The notes under the pieces are model-generated. The model ran no database searches and was not told the origin of the DNA. It saw only the letters and a list, made by a program, of their open reading frames with translations. A stretch of 64,000 nt of DNA, from the NCBI GenBank assembly GCA_003402285.1, contig QFXG01000028.1, positions 329,803-393,802 on the forward strand, in the 5' to 3' direction. Position 1 is the first letter of the stretch, and every line of letters starts with the position of its first letter. Below are positions 9,620 to 21,490 of this stretch, piece by piece. The translations under genes were made by a program, and so were the position numbers. The stretch is from Candidatus Nitrotoga sp. SPKER (lineage in GTDB: Bacteria; Pseudomonadota; Gammaproteobacteria; Burkholderiales; Gallionellaceae).

Positions 9620-10966
9620 ATGCCTAACATCAACTTGCTTGCCCGTTCTCATTCCTCTGTGTGGCACCCCTGCACCCAGATGAAACACCATGAAACGCTA
9701 CCGCTAATCCCCATCCAGCGTGGGCAAGGGATATGGCTATATGATTTTGACGGTACGCGCTATCTGGATGCGGTGAGTTCGTGGTGGGTGAATTTATTCG
9801 GACATTGCAACCCGCGCATTAATACCGCCATTACCCTTCAGTTAGAGCAACTAGAGCATGTGATGCTGGCTGGCTTTACTCATGAACCGGTGGTGCAGCT
9901 TTCCGAACGATTGGCACAGCTGACTCCTGCCGGGCTGGGTCATTGTTTTTATGCCTCAGACGGCGCATCGGCTATTGAAATTGCGCTAAAAATGAGCGTA
10001 CATTATTGGCGTAACAGAGGTCAGCCTCACAAAAGCAATTTCATCAGCCTGCAAAACAGCTATCACGGTGAAACACTGGGCGCACTGTCTGTGGCCGATG
10101 TGGGAATATTTAAGGATGCATATAGTGAATTGGTTAAACAGAATGCCACCGTATTAAGCCCCGACTGGCGCAATGCAGAACCAGGAGAAAGTGCACGAGA
10201 CTATGCCGTCCGCTGTGCTGTACAGCTTGAAATCTATTTGCAGCAGTATCATCACGATATTGCCGCTTTCATTGTGGAACCATTAGTGCAGGGGGCTGCC
10301 GGTATGGTTATGTATCACCCGGCTTATTTAACTCGTGCGCGCGAGTTATGCGATCAATACGATGTGCATTTTATTGCCGATGAAATTGCAGTGGGAATGG
10401 GACGGACTGGAACCATGTTTGCTTGTGAACAAGCAAAAAAGTCTCTTACTCAGGATAGTATAGAAGAAGGAATTTCACCGGATTTCCTCTGTTTATCCAA
10501 GGGGCTAAGTGGTGGCTATTTGCCGCTATCCGTGGTGATGACAACGGATACGATCTATCAGGCATTCTATGCTGACCAAGTAACGCGTGGTTTTTTACAT
10601 TCGCATTCCTATACTGGTAATCCGTTGGCCTGCCGCGCGGCATTGGCTACCTTGGAAATCTTTGAACAAGATGATGTTATCGCAACCAACCGCAACAAAA
10701 CCGATTATTTTAACGGCATTGCACAACCCTTACGTGACCACCCCCAGGTAAAAAATTTCCGCAACACTGGCATGATCTGGGCATTTGAAGTGGATAGCTT
10801 ACATAACGATTTCGCGCAACGCTGTTTCAGCCTTGCGCTGGAGAAAGAATTGCTGCTGAGACCAATGGGTAATACGATCTATTTCATGCCACCCTATATC
10901 ATCAGCGAGACTGAAATGGACATGCTGGTTGAAAATACACTGGCAATTATTGCGGCGATAATCTAA
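9620..10966 (+). CDS. bioA: Adenosylmethionine-8-amino-7-oxononanoate aminotransferase
   Basis: PLP enzyme of biotin synthesis, 448 aa, converting 7-keto-8-aminopelargonate to 7,8-diaminopelargonate with S-adenosylmethionine as amino donor. Diagnostic features: SVWHPCTQMKHHETLPLI at the N-terminus, the AVSSWWVNLFGHCNPRIN segment, the GDASA-type DGASAIEIALKMS, and the PLP-lysine region DFLCLSKGLSGGYLPLSVV. No other biotin gene is in the window. The next gene, dacB, begins 72 bases later. Confidence 0.95.
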   Translation: MPNINLLARSHSSVWHPCTQMKHHETLPLIPIQRGQGIWLYDFDGTRYLDAVSSWWVNLFGHCNPRINTAITLQLEQLEHVMLAGFTHEPVVQLSERLAQLTPAGLGHCFYASDGASAIEIALKMSVHYWRNRGQPHKSNFISLQNSYHGETLGALSVADVGIFKDAYSELVKQNATVLSPDWRNAEPGESARDYAVRCAVQLEIYLQQYHHDIAAFIVEPLVQGAAGMVMYHPAYLTRARELCDQYDVHFIADEIAVGMGRTGTMFACEQAKKSLTQDSIEEGISPDFLCLSKGLSGGYLPLSVVMTTDTIYQAFYADQVTRGFLHSHSYTGNPLACRAALATLEIFEQDDVIATNRNKTDYFNGIAQPLRDHPQVKNFRNTGMIWAFEVDSLHNDFAQRCFSLALEKELLLRPMGNTIYFMPPYIISETEMDMLVENTLAIIAAII

Positions 10967-11038
10967 TTGAATCACAGTAAAGCAACTCAAATTTGTTCTC
11001 TCCACTTTTGTGGAAATGATGGAGATATAGAGATATTC

Positions 11039-12436
11039 ATGAAACTGTTTCACACCGTACTATTGATTTTTTGTATTCTCCCCATTACTCACGCAGCCAC
11101 GTTGCCGCCACCAGTGGTGAAAGCACTGCAATCAGCGCATATTCCACTTAACAGTATCGGTGTGGAAGTACGCGAGGTGAATGCGCGCAGACCGCTTCTT
11201 AGTGTGAATGCGAAGCAATCAATGAGTCCGGCCTCCACCATGAAGCTGCTCACTACGTACGCCGGGTTGGAATTGTTAGGCCCTTCGTATAGCTGGAAGA
11301 CCGAGGCATATCTAGACGGCAAGCTGGAACAAGATGTGCTGCACGGTAACCTGATCCTGAAGGGCTACGGCGATCCTAAGCTGACGTTGGAAAAACTATG
11401 GCTGTGGCTACATGAACTGCGTAGTCGCGGTCTGCGTGAAATCCGTGGCGATCTGGTGCTGGATCGTAGTGTATTTCAGCTCGCTCCGCACGACCCCGCT
11501 GAATTCGATAATGAGCCGATGCGTCCCTACAATACGGGACCGGACGCATTGTTGCTTAATTTCAACTCTGTGCACCTGCGTTTTATTCCAGAAGGCGAAA
11601 AAATCAAGATTATCAGCATGCCGGAACTAGCAGGCATCAAGCTGGACAACCGCGTTACAGCAGCAACCGTACCCGTAAATTGCAGCGACTGGAATGATGC
11701 GCTGTCCATGCAATTGCAAGGTGATACGCTACGGGTGCAAGGTATTTTCCCAGTTCAGTGCGGTGAGCGTGAGCGACATATCAGCTTACTGTCCCACCCA
11801 AGCTATTTATATGCCGTGTTTCGTGTGCTGTGGCAGGAAATGGGGGGCGTGCTGCAGGGTAAACTACGTGAGGATGCAGTTCCAGCTAGTGCGATTCTGT
11901 TTGCAACACATCATTCCGCGCCATTGGCTGAATTGATTCGCGACATTAACAAATTCAGTAACAATGTCATGGCGCGTCAGCTGTTTCTCAGTTTGGGGGG
12001 AACTGCCGAGTTACCCGCCGATTTCACTCGCAGTGAACGGACTGTACGTAATTGGCTGACCAAAAAAAAATTGTATTTCCCTGAACTGATATTGGAAAAC
12101 GGTGCCGGACTTTCGCGCCGGGAACGGATCAGTCCGCACAGTCTGGCAATGTTGTTGGAGAGCGCGCAGCGCAGCCCGTTATCAACGGAATTTGAGGCGT
12201 CCTTACCGATCGTCGGGGTTGATGGCACCTTTAAAAAACGCCTCACTGACAGCGAAGCTGCCAACCATGCGCATCTAAAAACCGGTTCGCTGGAAGGCGG
12301 GCAAGCTGTTGCCGGTTATGTGCACTCCCGTAGTGGAAAGCAATGGATTCTGGTTTTTCTAATTAACCATCCCAATGCCGCAGCAGGGCAGCAGGCACAA
12401 AATGCCCTAATTGAATGGGTACAACGACTACATTGA
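11039..12436 (+). CDS. dacB: D-alanyl-D-alanine carboxypeptidase/endopeptidase (PBP4-type)
   Basis: A periplasmic class C penicillin-binding protein (465 aa) that trims or cleaves peptidoglycan peptide crosslinks. It has a Sec signal peptide (MKLFHTVLLIFCILPITHA) with likely cleavage after residue 19. The active-site motifs are SxxK as S66-T-M-K69, SxN as SNN within INKFSNNVMARQ, and KTG within HLKTGSLEG. A TTG 72 bases upstream (10967) is in frame, but the ATG at 11039 leads directly into the signal peptide and is preferred. It may be cotranscribed with bioA. Confidence 0.94.
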   Translation: MKLFHTVLLIFCILPITHAATLPPPVVKALQSAHIPLNSIGVEVREVNARRPLLSVNAKQSMSPASTMKLLTTYAGLELLGPSYSWKTEAYLDGKLEQDVLHGNLILKGYGDPKLTLEKLWLWLHELRSRGLREIRGDLVLDRSVFQLAPHDPAEFDNEPMRPYNTGPDALLLNFNSVHLRFIPEGEKIKIISMPELAGIKLDNRVTAATVPVNCSDWNDALSMQLQGDTLRVQGIFPVQCGERERHISLLSHPSYLYAVFRVLWQEMGGVLQGKLREDAVPASAILFATHHSAPLAELIRDINKFSNNVMARQLFLSLGGTAELPADFTRSERTVRNWLTKKKLYFPELILENGAGLSRRERISPHSLAMLLESAQRSPLSTEFEASLPIVGVDGTFKKRLTDSEAANHAHLKTGSLEGGQAVAGYVHSRSGKQWILVFLINHPNAAAGQQAQNALIEWVQRLH

Positions 12437-12518
12437 AGAAATTTTGATGTTGCATTTTTTAATGTATGATTTGAATTCCCATTAAATATTCCAGATTAAC
12501 CACCAAATGCAGCCGATC

Positions 12519-12810
12519 TCAGAAAGCACTTTTGCGAGGTATTGTACTCACGGCTGCGATTAAAAGACGCTTCAAGATGGACGACAAATCAAACCGGCGA
12601 TTGAAACGACATTAAACCTCAGCAAGATAAAGCTGAGCATATTTGGCAAAGTCGAAAGCATGGTAGGCTCCCAAGTAGGCGGCCTTCAGGTTACCCAGGA
12701 AAATATTGACCGCACAGAACTACTCCAGCCCCGACGCAGAAAAATCACCACCGTGAGGCATTTCTTCTGTGTTCCGTAGCGTTCCATGAGCGACACTACT
12801 GACAACCCCT
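12519..12810 (-). pseudogene. IS1595 (ISXO2-like) transposase remnant
   Basis: Translating the minus strand gives IFLGNLKAAYLGAYHAFDF, AKYAQLYLAE, then CRFNRRFDLSSILKRLL and a stop at 12519. This is the C-terminus of an ISXO2-like IS1595-family DDE transposase. At least two in-frame stops interrupt it: one replaces the Trp expected before the VN-xx-LGN motif and one follows LAEV. Nothing of the N-terminal half could be recognised, so the upstream limit is approximate. It is a dead 3' fragment located at the left edge of the mnmG-glmU block. Confidence 0.75.
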
Positions 12811-12945
12811 TTTGAAACTGGACCAGATTGATACGCGTCACGCATCTTCTTTAAGGTACGTTAATTATCTCCTACGTACAGGCTCACGATAAACCTGCTG
12901 AACTTGGTGGCAAATCAACAAACCGCTTAAAAATTGAGCAATAAT

Positions 12946-12961
12946 GGTTTCACGTGAAACA
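12946..12961. promoter_or_regulatory. parS-like ParB binding site
   Basis: GGTTTCACGTGAAACA matches the widely conserved chromosomal parS palindrome TGTTTCACGTGAAACA at 15 of 16 positions. It lies about 110 bases upstream of mnmG and 3.5 kb from parB on the same replicon, so it is probably one of the origin-proximal centromere sites loaded by ParB. Confidence 0.85.
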
Positions 12962-13068
12962 ACTATTTGGCGGGTTTTCTGCCTTCGTAACATTTTGATG
13001 TATGATGCACCCCTCCGTTTCATCAAGCAAATTACGGTTTCTGTAACTAACCGATCAAGAGCACAAAA

Positions 13069-15006
13069 ATGGATTTTCCGAAAAAATTCGATGTAATTGT
13101 TGTGGGTGGCGGTCACGCCGGGACAGAAGCTGCGCTTGCTAGCGCACGCATGGGTTGCACCACTTTGTTACTCACGCATAATATTGAAACACTCGGAATA
13201 ATGTCATGCAATCCTTCTATTGGCGGCATCGGCAAAGGGCATTTAGTCAAGGAAATAGACGCCTTGGGTGGCGTTATGGCGGCGGCGGCTGATGAGTCGG
13301 GCATCCAGTTTCGCATCCTCAACTCCTCAAAAGGTCCAGCAGTACGCGCCACGCGCGCTCAAGCAGATAGGACACTATATAGACAGGCAATTCGCAAGCG
13401 CTTAGAAAACACCCCCAACCTTTGGTTATTTCAGCAGGCGGTGGATGATCTACAAGTTGCGAATGGTAAGGTATGTGGCGTTTCTACCCAGCTGGGCTTA
13501 CGTTTCGCTGCAAAAACCGTTGTACTGACAACCGGAACGTTCCTTTCTGGCCTGATTCACATTGGGCAGACCAACTACCAGGCAGGTCGAGCAGGCGATC
13601 CACCGTCTTTTAGCTTAGCGCAATGTTTGCGTGAACTTAAGTTACCGATGGGTCGATTAAAAACCGGCACGCCACCGCGCCTTGATGGGCGCAGTATTGA
13701 TTATTCCGTGATGACCGAGCAACCTGGTGATATGCCGGTGCCGGTATTCTCATTTATGGGACAAGTGCAACAACATCCGCAACAATTATCTTGTTGGATT
13801 ACCCATACCAATCAGCACACGCACGATATTATTCGCGGTGGGTTAGATCGTTCTCCCATGTTCACCGGGGTAATCGAGGGTGTGGGACCACGTTATTGCC
13901 CGTCTATCGAGGACAAAATCACGCGCTTTGCCGACAAAGAATCACACCAGATTTTTTTGGAACCGGAAGGATTGACTACTCACGAAATTTATCCAAACGG
14001 AATTTCCACCAGCCTGCCTTTCGATGTACAGCTGGCACTCGTACGTTCCATAAAAGGCTTGGAGAATGCACATATCACGCGCCCTGGCTATGCAATTGAA
14101 TATGACTATTTTGACCCACGCGGCTTGAAGCATTCATTGGAAACCAAAGCTATAACTAACCTATTCTTTGCCGGCCAAATTAATGGCACCACCGGATATG
14201 AAGAAGCAGCCGCTCAAGGTTTACTGGCAGGCATTAATGCCGCATTGCGTGCGCTTGGCAAAGAAAGTTGGTGCCCGCGTCGAGATGAAGCCTATCTGGG
14301 CGTATTGGTCGATGACTTGATCACGCGTGGCGTGTCTGAACCTTACCGTATGTTTACCAGTCGAGCCGAATATCGCCTGCAACTACGTGAAGATAACGCA
14401 GATCTGCGTTTAACAGAAATCGGTCGTAATCTGGGTGTGGTAGATGATGCTCGTTGGCAGGCATTTGAATTGAAGCGTGCTGCAATTACACACGAACAAG
14501 AACGGCTGAAATCCATTTGGGTAAACCCCAAGTTGTTACCCCAGGAGGATGCAGAACGCGTGCTGGGCAAAGGGATCGAGCGCGAATATGCGCTGCATGA
14601 ACTTTTACGCCGTCCCGATGTAAGCTATGCCAGCTTGATGACTTTACCAGGTACAGGCAAACCAGTGATCGATGAAAAAGTGGCAGAGCAGGTTGAAATT
14701 CAAGCCAAATACCACGGCTATATCGAGCGGCAACGCGATGAAATAGCGCGAAATGAAAGCAATGAAAACATGCGGTTACCTGGAACAATGGATTATCGCA
14801 CAGTGCTTGGCCTATCCATTGAGGTACAGCAAAAACTGAATCAGCACATGCCAGAGACAGTAGGAGAAGCAGCCCGTATTTCTGGAATAACGCCAGCGGC
14901 GGTTTCCTTGTTATTGGTTCATCTGAAGCGCGGTTTTCGGAATGATGTAATGACAACAAATATCAAAGAACCTCCAGAAGGCAAGAAAGTGCAGCAAAGC
15001 GCGTGA
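13069..15006 (+). CDS. mnmG: tRNA uridine 5-carboxymethylaminomethyl modification enzyme MnmG (GidA)
   Basis: FAD-binding subunit of the MnmE-MnmG complex, 645 aa, installing carboxymethylaminomethyl groups at the wobble uridine of certain tRNAs. The N-terminal dinucleotide-binding motif is [19 protein letters not shown]. Other family signatures are [20 protein letters not shown], the Cys/Gly-rich [18 protein letters not shown] and [17 protein letters not shown]. Its partner gene mnmE is also in this window (about 29.9-31.3 kb) in the opposite orientation. It begins a tight rightward operon and overlaps rsmG by four bases. Confidence 0.98.
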   Translation: MDFPKKFDVIVVGGGHAGTEAALASARMGCTTLLLTHNIETLGIMSCNPSIGGIGKGHLVKEIDALGGVMAAAADESGIQFRILNSSKGPAVRATRAQADRTLYRQAIRKRLENTPNLWLFQQAVDDLQVANGKVCGVSTQLGLRFAAKTVVLTTGTFLSGLIHIGQTNYQAGRAGDPPSFSLAQCLRELKLPMGRLKTGTPPRLDGRSIDYSVMTEQPGDMPVPVFSFMGQVQQHPQQLSCWITHTNQHTHDIIRGGLDRSPMFTGVIEGVGPRYCPSIEDKITRFADKESHQIFLEPEGLTTHEIYPNGISTSLPFDVQLALVRSIKGLENAHITRPGYAIEYDYFDPRGLKHSLETKAITNLFFAGQINGTTGYEEAAAQGLLAGINAALRALGKESWCPRRDEAYLGVLVDDLITRGVSEPYRMFTSRAEYRLQLREDNADLRLTEIGRNLGVVDDARWQAFELKRAAITHEQERLKSIWVNPKLLPQEDAERVLGKGIEREYALHELLRRPDVSYASLMTLPGTGKPVIDEKVAEQVEIQAKYHGYIERQRDEIARNESNENMRLPGTMDYRTVLGLSIEVQQKLNQHMPETVGEAARISGITPAAVSLLLVHLKRGFRNDVMTTNIKEPPEGKKVQQSA

Positions 15007-15623
15007 ATCAGACCAAAGAGCTGATGCTGGGTATCACGCAACTGGGACTGGATGTCGCGCCAGAAATACAGCATAAACTGTTAAATTATCTCGAGTTATT
15101 GCAGAAATGGAACCGGGTTTATAACCTGACGGCTATTCGTCAGCCGGAACAAATGATTAGCGGACATTTACTTGATAGCCTTGCCGTGTTACCACATTTA
15201 TGGCCTGGTCGTTGGCTAGACGTGGGGTGTGGTGCAGGTCTGCCCGGTATAATACTGGCGCTCATGCGCCCGGAATGGACATTCGTCCTGCTGGATAGTA
15301 ATAGCAAAAAAACCAGTTTTGTGCAGCAAGTGAAAATCGAACTGGGGCTACGCAACATCAGTATTACCTGCACACGTGTGGAAGCTTGGCAAGTGAGCGA
15401 AACATTTGACGGCATCATTTCCCGGGCTTTTGCAGAGACTGCAAAATTTGTTACCTTAACGCGTCATTTGCTCGATCAAAAAGGACGCTGGGTCGCCATG
15501 AAAGGAATTCCGCAACAGGAGCTGGAACGGTTGCCAAACGATGTCAGCGTAGAGCAAGTTATTCCGTTACAAGTGCCAGGGCTAACCGCCGCGCGCTGCC
15601 TGATTATATTAAAACCCACTTGA
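15003..15623 (+). CDS. rsmG: 16S rRNA (guanine-N7) methyltransferase RsmG (GidB)
   Basis: SAM-dependent methyltransferase (206 aa) that methylates G527 of 16S rRNA. It has the family segment [12 protein letters not shown], the [12 protein letters not shown] stretch and SAM motif I as [17 protein letters not shown]. Translation begins at a GTG (15003) that overlaps the mnmG stop codon (GTGA), indicating translational coupling. Confidence 0.96.
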   Translation: MNQTKELMLGITQLGLDVAPEIQHKLLNYLELLQKWNRVYNLTAIRQPEQMISGHLLDSLAVLPHLWPGRWLDVGCGAGLPGIILALMRPEWTFVLLDSNSKKTSFVQQVKIELGLRNISITCTRVEAWQVSETFDGIISRAFAETAKFVTLTRHLLDQKGRWVAMKGIPQQELERLPNDVSVEQVIPLQVPGLTAARCLIILKPT

Positions 15624-16405
15624 ATATGGCCAAAATACTAGCAATCACTAATCAAAAAGGAGGGGTGGGCAAAACAACCACATCAATTAATCTGGCTGCA
15701 AGTCTGGCGGCCGTTAAACAGCGTATATTGCTGATTGATCTTGATCCCCAAGGTAATGCCACTATGGGCAGTGGTATAAACAAGCGTGATCTGTCAGCAA
15801 CCGTTTACCACGTATTACTAGGAAGCAAAACTCTGCATGAAACTCGTCTTCATTCGGAAGCCGGAAAATACGACGTACTGCCGGCGAACCGTGATCTGGC
15901 TGGCGCCGAAATTGAACTGGTTGATTTGCCACAGCGTGAAACTCGGCTTAAGGAAGCTCTGCAAGCCGTAATGGATGAATATGATTACGCATTGATTGAT
16001 TGCCCTCCCGCTTTAAATTTGCTTACCCTCAACGGACTGTGTGCAGCAAGGTCAGTCATGATTCCGGTGCAATGCGAATATTATGCCTTGGAAGGGCTTA
16101 GCGATTTGGTCAACACCATCCGAAAGGTACGGGCAAACCTTAATCCGGATCTTGAAATTGAGGGTTTGCTGCGTACCATGTTCGATCCACGTAATACATT
16201 GGCTTTGCAGGTCTCCGAACAATTGCAACAACATTTTGGCGAGAAAGTTTATCGTACTATCATCCCGCGTAATGTGCGGTTGGCGGAAGCGCCCAGCTAT
16301 GGTGTGCCGGTACTGCACCATGACAAACCTTCCAAAGGTGCACAAGCCTATCTGGCTCTGGCAGGCGAACTGCTCAATAAGGCGGCGCAATCAGTACCGG
16401 CTTAA
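15620..16405 (+). CDS. parA: Chromosome partitioning ATPase ParA (Soj)
   Basis: Walker-type ATPase of 261 aa that works with ParB-parS to segregate origins. The deviant Walker A motif is NQKGGVGKTTTSINLA; Walker B lies in LLIDLDPQGNATMGSG. Two starts are possible: a TTG at 15620 overlapping the rsmG stop (TTGA) and an ATG two codons later (15626). The annotated start is the longer one. It lies directly upstream of parB in the usual betaproteobacterial order. Confidence 0.96.
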   Translation: MNMAKILAITNQKGGVGKTTTSINLAASLAAVKQRILLIDLDPQGNATMGSGINKRDLSATVYHVLLGSKTLHETRLHSEAGKYDVLPANRDLAGAEIELVDLPQRETRLKEALQAVMDEYDYALIDCPPALNLLTLNGLCAARSVMIPVQCEYYALEGLSDLVNTIRKVRANLNPDLEIEGLLRTMFDPRNTLALQVSEQLQQHFGEKVYRTIIPRNVRLAEAPSYGVPVLHHDKPSKGAQAYLALAGELLNKAAQSVPA

Positions 16406-16421
16406 CCTAGAAGGAAATGTC

Positions 16422-17264
16422 TTGGCAAAATCAAATAAAGGATTAGGACGCGGCTTGGATGTGTTACTGGCCGGTAGCAGCAAAGAGCAGGACGACGTAT
16501 TAAGTGAAATGAAGATTAATGAACTCAAACCTGGCAAGTATCAGCCGCGTAGCCGTATGGATGAAGCCTCACTCAATGAACTGGCCGCTTCGATCAAAGC
16601 ACAGGGTGTTATGCAGCCGATTCTGGCACGTTTGTTACCCAATGGTAGTCACGAGATTATTGCCGGGGAACGCCGCTGGCGTGCTGCCCAGCTAGCTGGC
16701 CTGGTCCAAGTACCAGTATTGGTGCGCAAGGTGGCGGACAACGCCGCACTGGCCATGGCGCTAATCGAAAACATTCAACGTGAAGATCTCAATCCATTAG
16801 AAGAGGCAGTCGGTATCCAACGCCTGATAGACGAATTCAAGATGACACACCTAGCCGCTGCCGACGCAGTAGGACGTTCGCGCAGTGCAACCAGCAACCT
16901 GTTACGCCTGCTCAAACTACCGCAGTCAGTGCAGAGCATGTTGATGGAGGGCAGCCTCGATATGGGCCACGCCCGAGCGCTACTCGCGCTGGATGGCGCA
17001 CGGCAGATCACTGCCGCCACCAAAATTGTAACGGGCGGACTGTCAGTGCGCGAGACAGAAAAGCTGGTACAAGATTTGCTGAGCCCCGCACTGCAACACA
17101 AAAAAGTTAAACCCAATCGCGATACCCTTCAATTACAAGAAGATATTGCCCAACATCTCGGCACCCATGTACAAATTAAGCTAGGTAAAAAAGGGGCAGG
17201 CAAGCTAGTTATCAACTACACCAGCCATGATCATTTAGCCGACCTAATCGCACGTTGGAAATAA
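16422..17264 (+). CDS. parB: Chromosome partitioning protein ParB (Spo0J)
   Basis: The parS-binding CTPase ParB, 280 aa. It begins LAKSNKGLGRGLDVLL, the conserved N-terminal ParA-contact region. Box I includes ELAASIKAQGVMQPILAR and box II includes IIAGERRWRAAQLAGL, followed by ALIENIQREDLNPLEEA and a helix-turn-helix around residues 145-170. An in-frame ATG exists far upstream inside parA, but the TTG at 16422 is the natural start: it sits 16 bases after parA with an AAGGAA ribosome-binding sequence and gives the standard length. Two parS sites are found in the window. Confidence 0.95.
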   Translation: MAKSNKGLGRGLDVLLAGSSKEQDDVLSEMKINELKPGKYQPRSRMDEASLNELAASIKAQGVMQPILARLLPNGSHEIIAGERRWRAAQLAGLVQVPVLVRKVADNAALAMALIENIQREDLNPLEEAVGIQRLIDEFKMTHLAAADAVGRSRSATSNLLRLLKLPQSVQSMLMEGSLDMGHARALLALDGARQITAATKIVTGGLSVRETEKLVQDLLSPALQHKKVKPNRDTLQLQEDIAQHLGTHVQIKLGKKGAGKLVINYTSHDHLADLIARWK

Positions 17265-17310
17265 ACCCCTGAAAATAAATCGTTGACGCCAGCAAGCGAG
17301 ATTGAGTAGA

Positions 17311-17691
17311 ATGCCGGGCTTCGAAGGATTAGGGGCAGTTGTGGGTAGTGCGGTTCGCCGGATTATTTTGATTCAGCTAGCTGTAACCATAGCGATGGCA
17401 TTGTTGATGCTGATGTACCTGAATGTAATTGCCGCAGCTTCGGCTTTTGCCGGAGGAGCGGTAGGCTTTATAACCAGTTTGGTTTATGCTAAAAAAATGT
17501 TCGCGCCACTTGGCAGCGAACCGAAAACAATAATTATGGCGCATTACCGCGCCGAAGCTTACAAGCTGATATTCACCATTCTACTGTTCTCTTTGGTCTT
17601 CACGCAATTTAAGGAAGTGCATGTATTGCCGCTGTTTGTGGCATATATTGCAACGTTGATGGTTTATTGGGTAGCACTAATTTTTGTGTAA
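17311..17691 (+). CDS. atpI: ATP synthase assembly protein I
   Basis: A small hydrophobic protein (126 aa from this ATG) at the head of the F-ATPase operon, assisting assembly of the c-ring. It contains four predicted membrane helices and the basic loop VYAKKMFAPLGSEPK seen in bacterial AtpI. An alternative TTG start lies nine bases upstream (17302); neither start has a strong ribosome-binding sequence. It ends six bases before atpB. Confidence 0.88.
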   Translation: MPGFEGLGAVVGSAVRRIILIQLAVTIAMALLMLMYLNVIAAASAFAGGAVGFITSLVYAKKMFAPLGSEPKTIIMAHYRAEAYKLIFTILLFSLVFTQFKEVHVLPLFVAYIATLMVYWVALIFV

Positions 17692-18558
<867 letters not shown>

Positions 18559-18603
18559 AAAATTATAAATTTATTTTCTTAAACACTTAACTTTTACTGA
18601 TAG

Positions 18604-18858
<255 letters not shown>

Positions 18859-18892
18859 GCCTGCGTGTATTTAATCAAGGAAAGGTTTTTGC

Positions 18893-19363
18893 ATGAACAT
18901 TAATGCGACCCTTATCGGCCAAACGATCATGTTTGCATTGTTCGTTTGGTTTTGCATGAAGTTTGTGTGGCCACCCATCATGGCAGCGCTGGATGCACGC
19001 AATAAGCGGATTGCAGATGGTTTGGCTGCGGCAGAACGAGGTAAAAATGACTTGGCGCTGGCTGCTAAGCGGTCCGCTGAAATTCTCCGTGAAGCAAAGG
19101 AAAAAGTTTCTGAAATCATTGCGCTAGGCGATAAACGGGCAAGTGAAATTGTCGAGGAAGCCAAAGCGCAAGCCAAAATAGAAAGCGAGCGTATTGTTAC
19201 GGCAGCTAGGGCTGAAATTGAGCAGGAAGTATTTCGCGCCAAAGAGCAATTGCGGACGCAGGTGTCCGCAATTGCATTGGCTGGCGCAGGCAAAATTCTG
19301 GGCCGCGAAATAGATGCCACCGCACATAACGATTTGCTTGATAAGCTAGTAGCAGAAATTTAA
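18893..19363 (+). CDS. atpF: F0F1 ATP synthase subunit b
   Basis: Peripheral-stalk subunit of 156 aa. A single N-terminal membrane helix (residues about 5-25) is followed by a long charged, Ala-rich amphipathic helix that dimerises. The segment [20 protein letters not shown] is typical. It lies between atpE and atpH with short spacers. Confidence 0.96.
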   Translation: MNINATLIGQTIMFALFVWFCMKFVWPPIMAALDARNKRIADGLAAAERGKNDLALAAKRSAEILREAKEKVSEIIALGDKRASEIVEEAKAQAKIESERIVTAARAEIEQEVFRAKEQLRTQVSAIALAGAGKILGREIDATAHNDLLDKLVAEI

Positions 19364-19368
19364 TTATT

Positions 19369-19902
19369 ATGGCTGAAGCTATTACTGTCGCGCGCCCCTA
19401 TGCTCAAGCTGCATTCGATGAAGCGCGCAAGCTTAACGAGTTAAAGGGCTGGTCGGATATACTACAATCAGTCGCTCAAGCAGTGATTAATCCTGAAATT
19501 CGTGCAATTATCACCAGTCCACGTGCAGTCAAAAGCCAATTAGCCGAGCTGATGTTAGCACTTTGTGGTGATAAGGTAAGCGATACTCAACTTAACTTTA
19601 TCAAGTTGCTTATAGAAAGTCAGCGTCTTTCTCTGTTGCCAGAAATCGTAATGCTGTTCGAAACAATGCGAGCTGAAGCAGAAAAAAACGTGGACGTTGT
19701 AGTGACTTCCGCTTTCGATTTAAGCGAAGCGCAAAAGCAAAAGATTACTGCTGCGCTAAAAAAACGCATGGGACGTGAAATCAAACTGAGTTGTGAGACT
19801 GACCGCAAATTATTAGGCGGAATAATTATCCGCGCCGGTGACAAAGTGATCGATGGTTCTGCGCGCACCCACCTTTCCGAGTTAGCCAACGCCTTGGCTT
19901 AA
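19369..19902 (+). CDS. atpH: F0F1 ATP synthase subunit delta
   Basis: F1 delta subunit (177 aa) linking the top of the alpha3beta3 head to the b-subunit stalk. It starts [19 protein letters not shown] and has the C-terminal [20 protein letters not shown] motif characteristic of delta/OSCP proteins. It is five bases after atpF. Confidence 0.96.
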   Translation: MAEAITVARPYAQAAFDEARKLNELKGWSDILQSVAQAVINPEIRAIITSPRAVKSQLAELMLALCGDKVSDTQLNFIKLLIESQRLSLLPEIVMLFETMRAEAEKNVDVVVTSAFDLSEAQKQKITAALKKRMGREIKLSCETDRKLLGGIIIRAGDKVIDGSARTHLSELANALA

Positions 19903-19933
19903 TGGCAGATTTATTGAAATTAAGGAACAGCAG

Positions 19934-21475
19934 ATGAAGCTCAACCCTTCTGAAATTAGTAATTTGATTCGTAGTCGCATCGAAAATTTCGACGCGCTCT
20001 CCCAAGCACGCACGGAAGGTACAGTGGTCAGCGTAACGGATGGTATCGTACGTATTCACGGCCTGTCAGACGTAATGCAGGGCGAAATGCTCGAATTTCC
20101 CGGCAATACCTTCGGTCTGGCTCTTAATCTAGAGCGCGACTCTGTCGGCTCAGTGGTGCTGGGCGACTATGAGCATATTACCGAAGGCGACACTGTCAAA
20201 TGCACTGGCCGAATTCTTGAAGTACCCGTCGGTCCTGAACTCATCGGACGCGTAGTGAACGCGCTTGGGCAGCCTATTGACGGCAAAGGTCCGGTCAACG
20301 CCAAAATGACCGATAAGATAGAGAAGGTTGCACCCGGTGTGATTGACCGCAAATCCGTGTCACAACCCGTGCAGACCGGCCTAAAAGCCATTGATTCTAT
20401 GGTTCCGGTTGGCCGTGGCCAGCGCGAACTGATCATTGGTGATCGGCAAACCGGAAAGACTGCCGTAGCGATAGATGCCATCATTAACCAAAAGGGTCAA
20501 AACATGACCTGCATCTACGTTGCGATCGGTCAAAAAGCGTCTACTGTCGCTAACGTAGTACGCAAACTGGAAGAACACGGCGCAATGGAATACACCATTG
20601 TGGTTGTGGCAACCGCTTCTGATTCTGCGGCAATGCAATTTCTGGCACCATACGCCGGTTGCACGATGGGCGAGTACTATCGCGATCGCGGCCAGGATGC
20701 ACTGATTGTCTATGACGACTTAACTAAACAAGCATGGGCTTATCGCCAAATATCATTACTGTTACGCCGACCACCAGGTCGTGAAGCCTATCCTGGAGAC
20801 GTGTTCTACTTACATTCCCGTTTACTTGAGCGTGGTGCACGCGTAAATGAAGAATATGTTGAAAAATTTACCAATGGCGAAGTCAAAGGAAAAACGGGTT
20901 CACTGACTGCGCTGCCAGTAATTGAAACTGCTGCAGGCGATGTATCTGCTTTTGTCCCAACCAACGTAATTTCCATTACCGACGGTCAGATTTTCCTGGA
21001 AACGGATTTATTCAATGCAGGTATTCGTCCTGCGATCAACGCTGGTATTTCAGTGTCACGCGTGGGTGGCGCAGCACAGACTAAGGTAATCAAAAAGCTG
21101 GGGGGCGGCGTACGTTTGGCATTGGCACAGTACCGCGAATTGGCTGCCTTCGCGCAATTCGCTTCTGATTTAGATGAAGCCACTCGCAAACAGCTGGAAC
21201 GCGGTCGTCTGGTAATGGAGTTGATGAAGCAACCGCAATATGCACCATTATCCGTAGCAGAAATGGCAATAACACTGTTCGCGATAAACAAGGGTTCCTT
21301 CGATGATGTTCCTATGAACAAAGTTCTGGCATTCGAAATCGGGCTGCATGCGTTCGTGAAATCCCAATACAAGACCTTGGAAGAGGCTATCGAATCCAGT
21401 AAAGATTTGTCTGCCGAGAACGAGAAAATCTTGATTGCTGCAATTGATAAATTCAAGTCCACTGCAGTTTACTAA
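19934..21475 (+). CDS. atpA: F0F1 ATP synthase subunit alpha
   Basis: Non-catalytic nucleotide-binding subunit of F1, 513 aa. The P-loop is [15 protein letters not shown], and the arginine-finger region and the C-terminal helical domain are intact. The length matches the E. coli protein (513 aa). A ribosome-binding AGGAACAG lies just upstream of the ATG. Confidence 0.99.
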   Translation: MKLNPSEISNLIRSRIENFDALSQARTEGTVVSVTDGIVRIHGLSDVMQGEMLEFPGNTFGLALNLERDSVGSVVLGDYEHITEGDTVKCTGRILEVPVGPELIGRVVNALGQPIDGKGPVNAKMTDKIEKVAPGVIDRKSVSQPVQTGLKAIDSMVPVGRGQRELIIGDRQTGKTAVAIDAIINQKGQNMTCIYVAIGQKASTVANVVRKLEEHGAMEYTIVVVATASDSAAMQFLAPYAGCTMGEYYRDRGQDALIVYDDLTKQAWAYRQISLLLRRPPGREAYPGDVFYLHSRLLERGARVNEEYVEKFTNGEVKGKTGSLTALPVIETAAGDVSAFVPTNVISITDGQIFLETDLFNAGIRPAINAGISVSRVGGAAQTKVIKKLGGGVRLALAQYRELAAFAQFASDLDEATRKQLERGRLVMELMKQPQYAPLSVAEMAITLFAINKGSFDDVPMNKVLAFEIGLHAFVKSQYKTLEEAIESSKDLSAENEKILIAAIDKFKSTAVY

Positions 21476-21490
21476 GCTGAGGTCAAGATA

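Noticed and set aside
16083..16421. A longer ParB starting from an upstream in-frame ATG inside parA
   Set aside because: The first 113 residues overlap parA in another frame and do not look like ParB; the TTG at 16422 has a good ribosome-binding site and gives the standard N-terminus.
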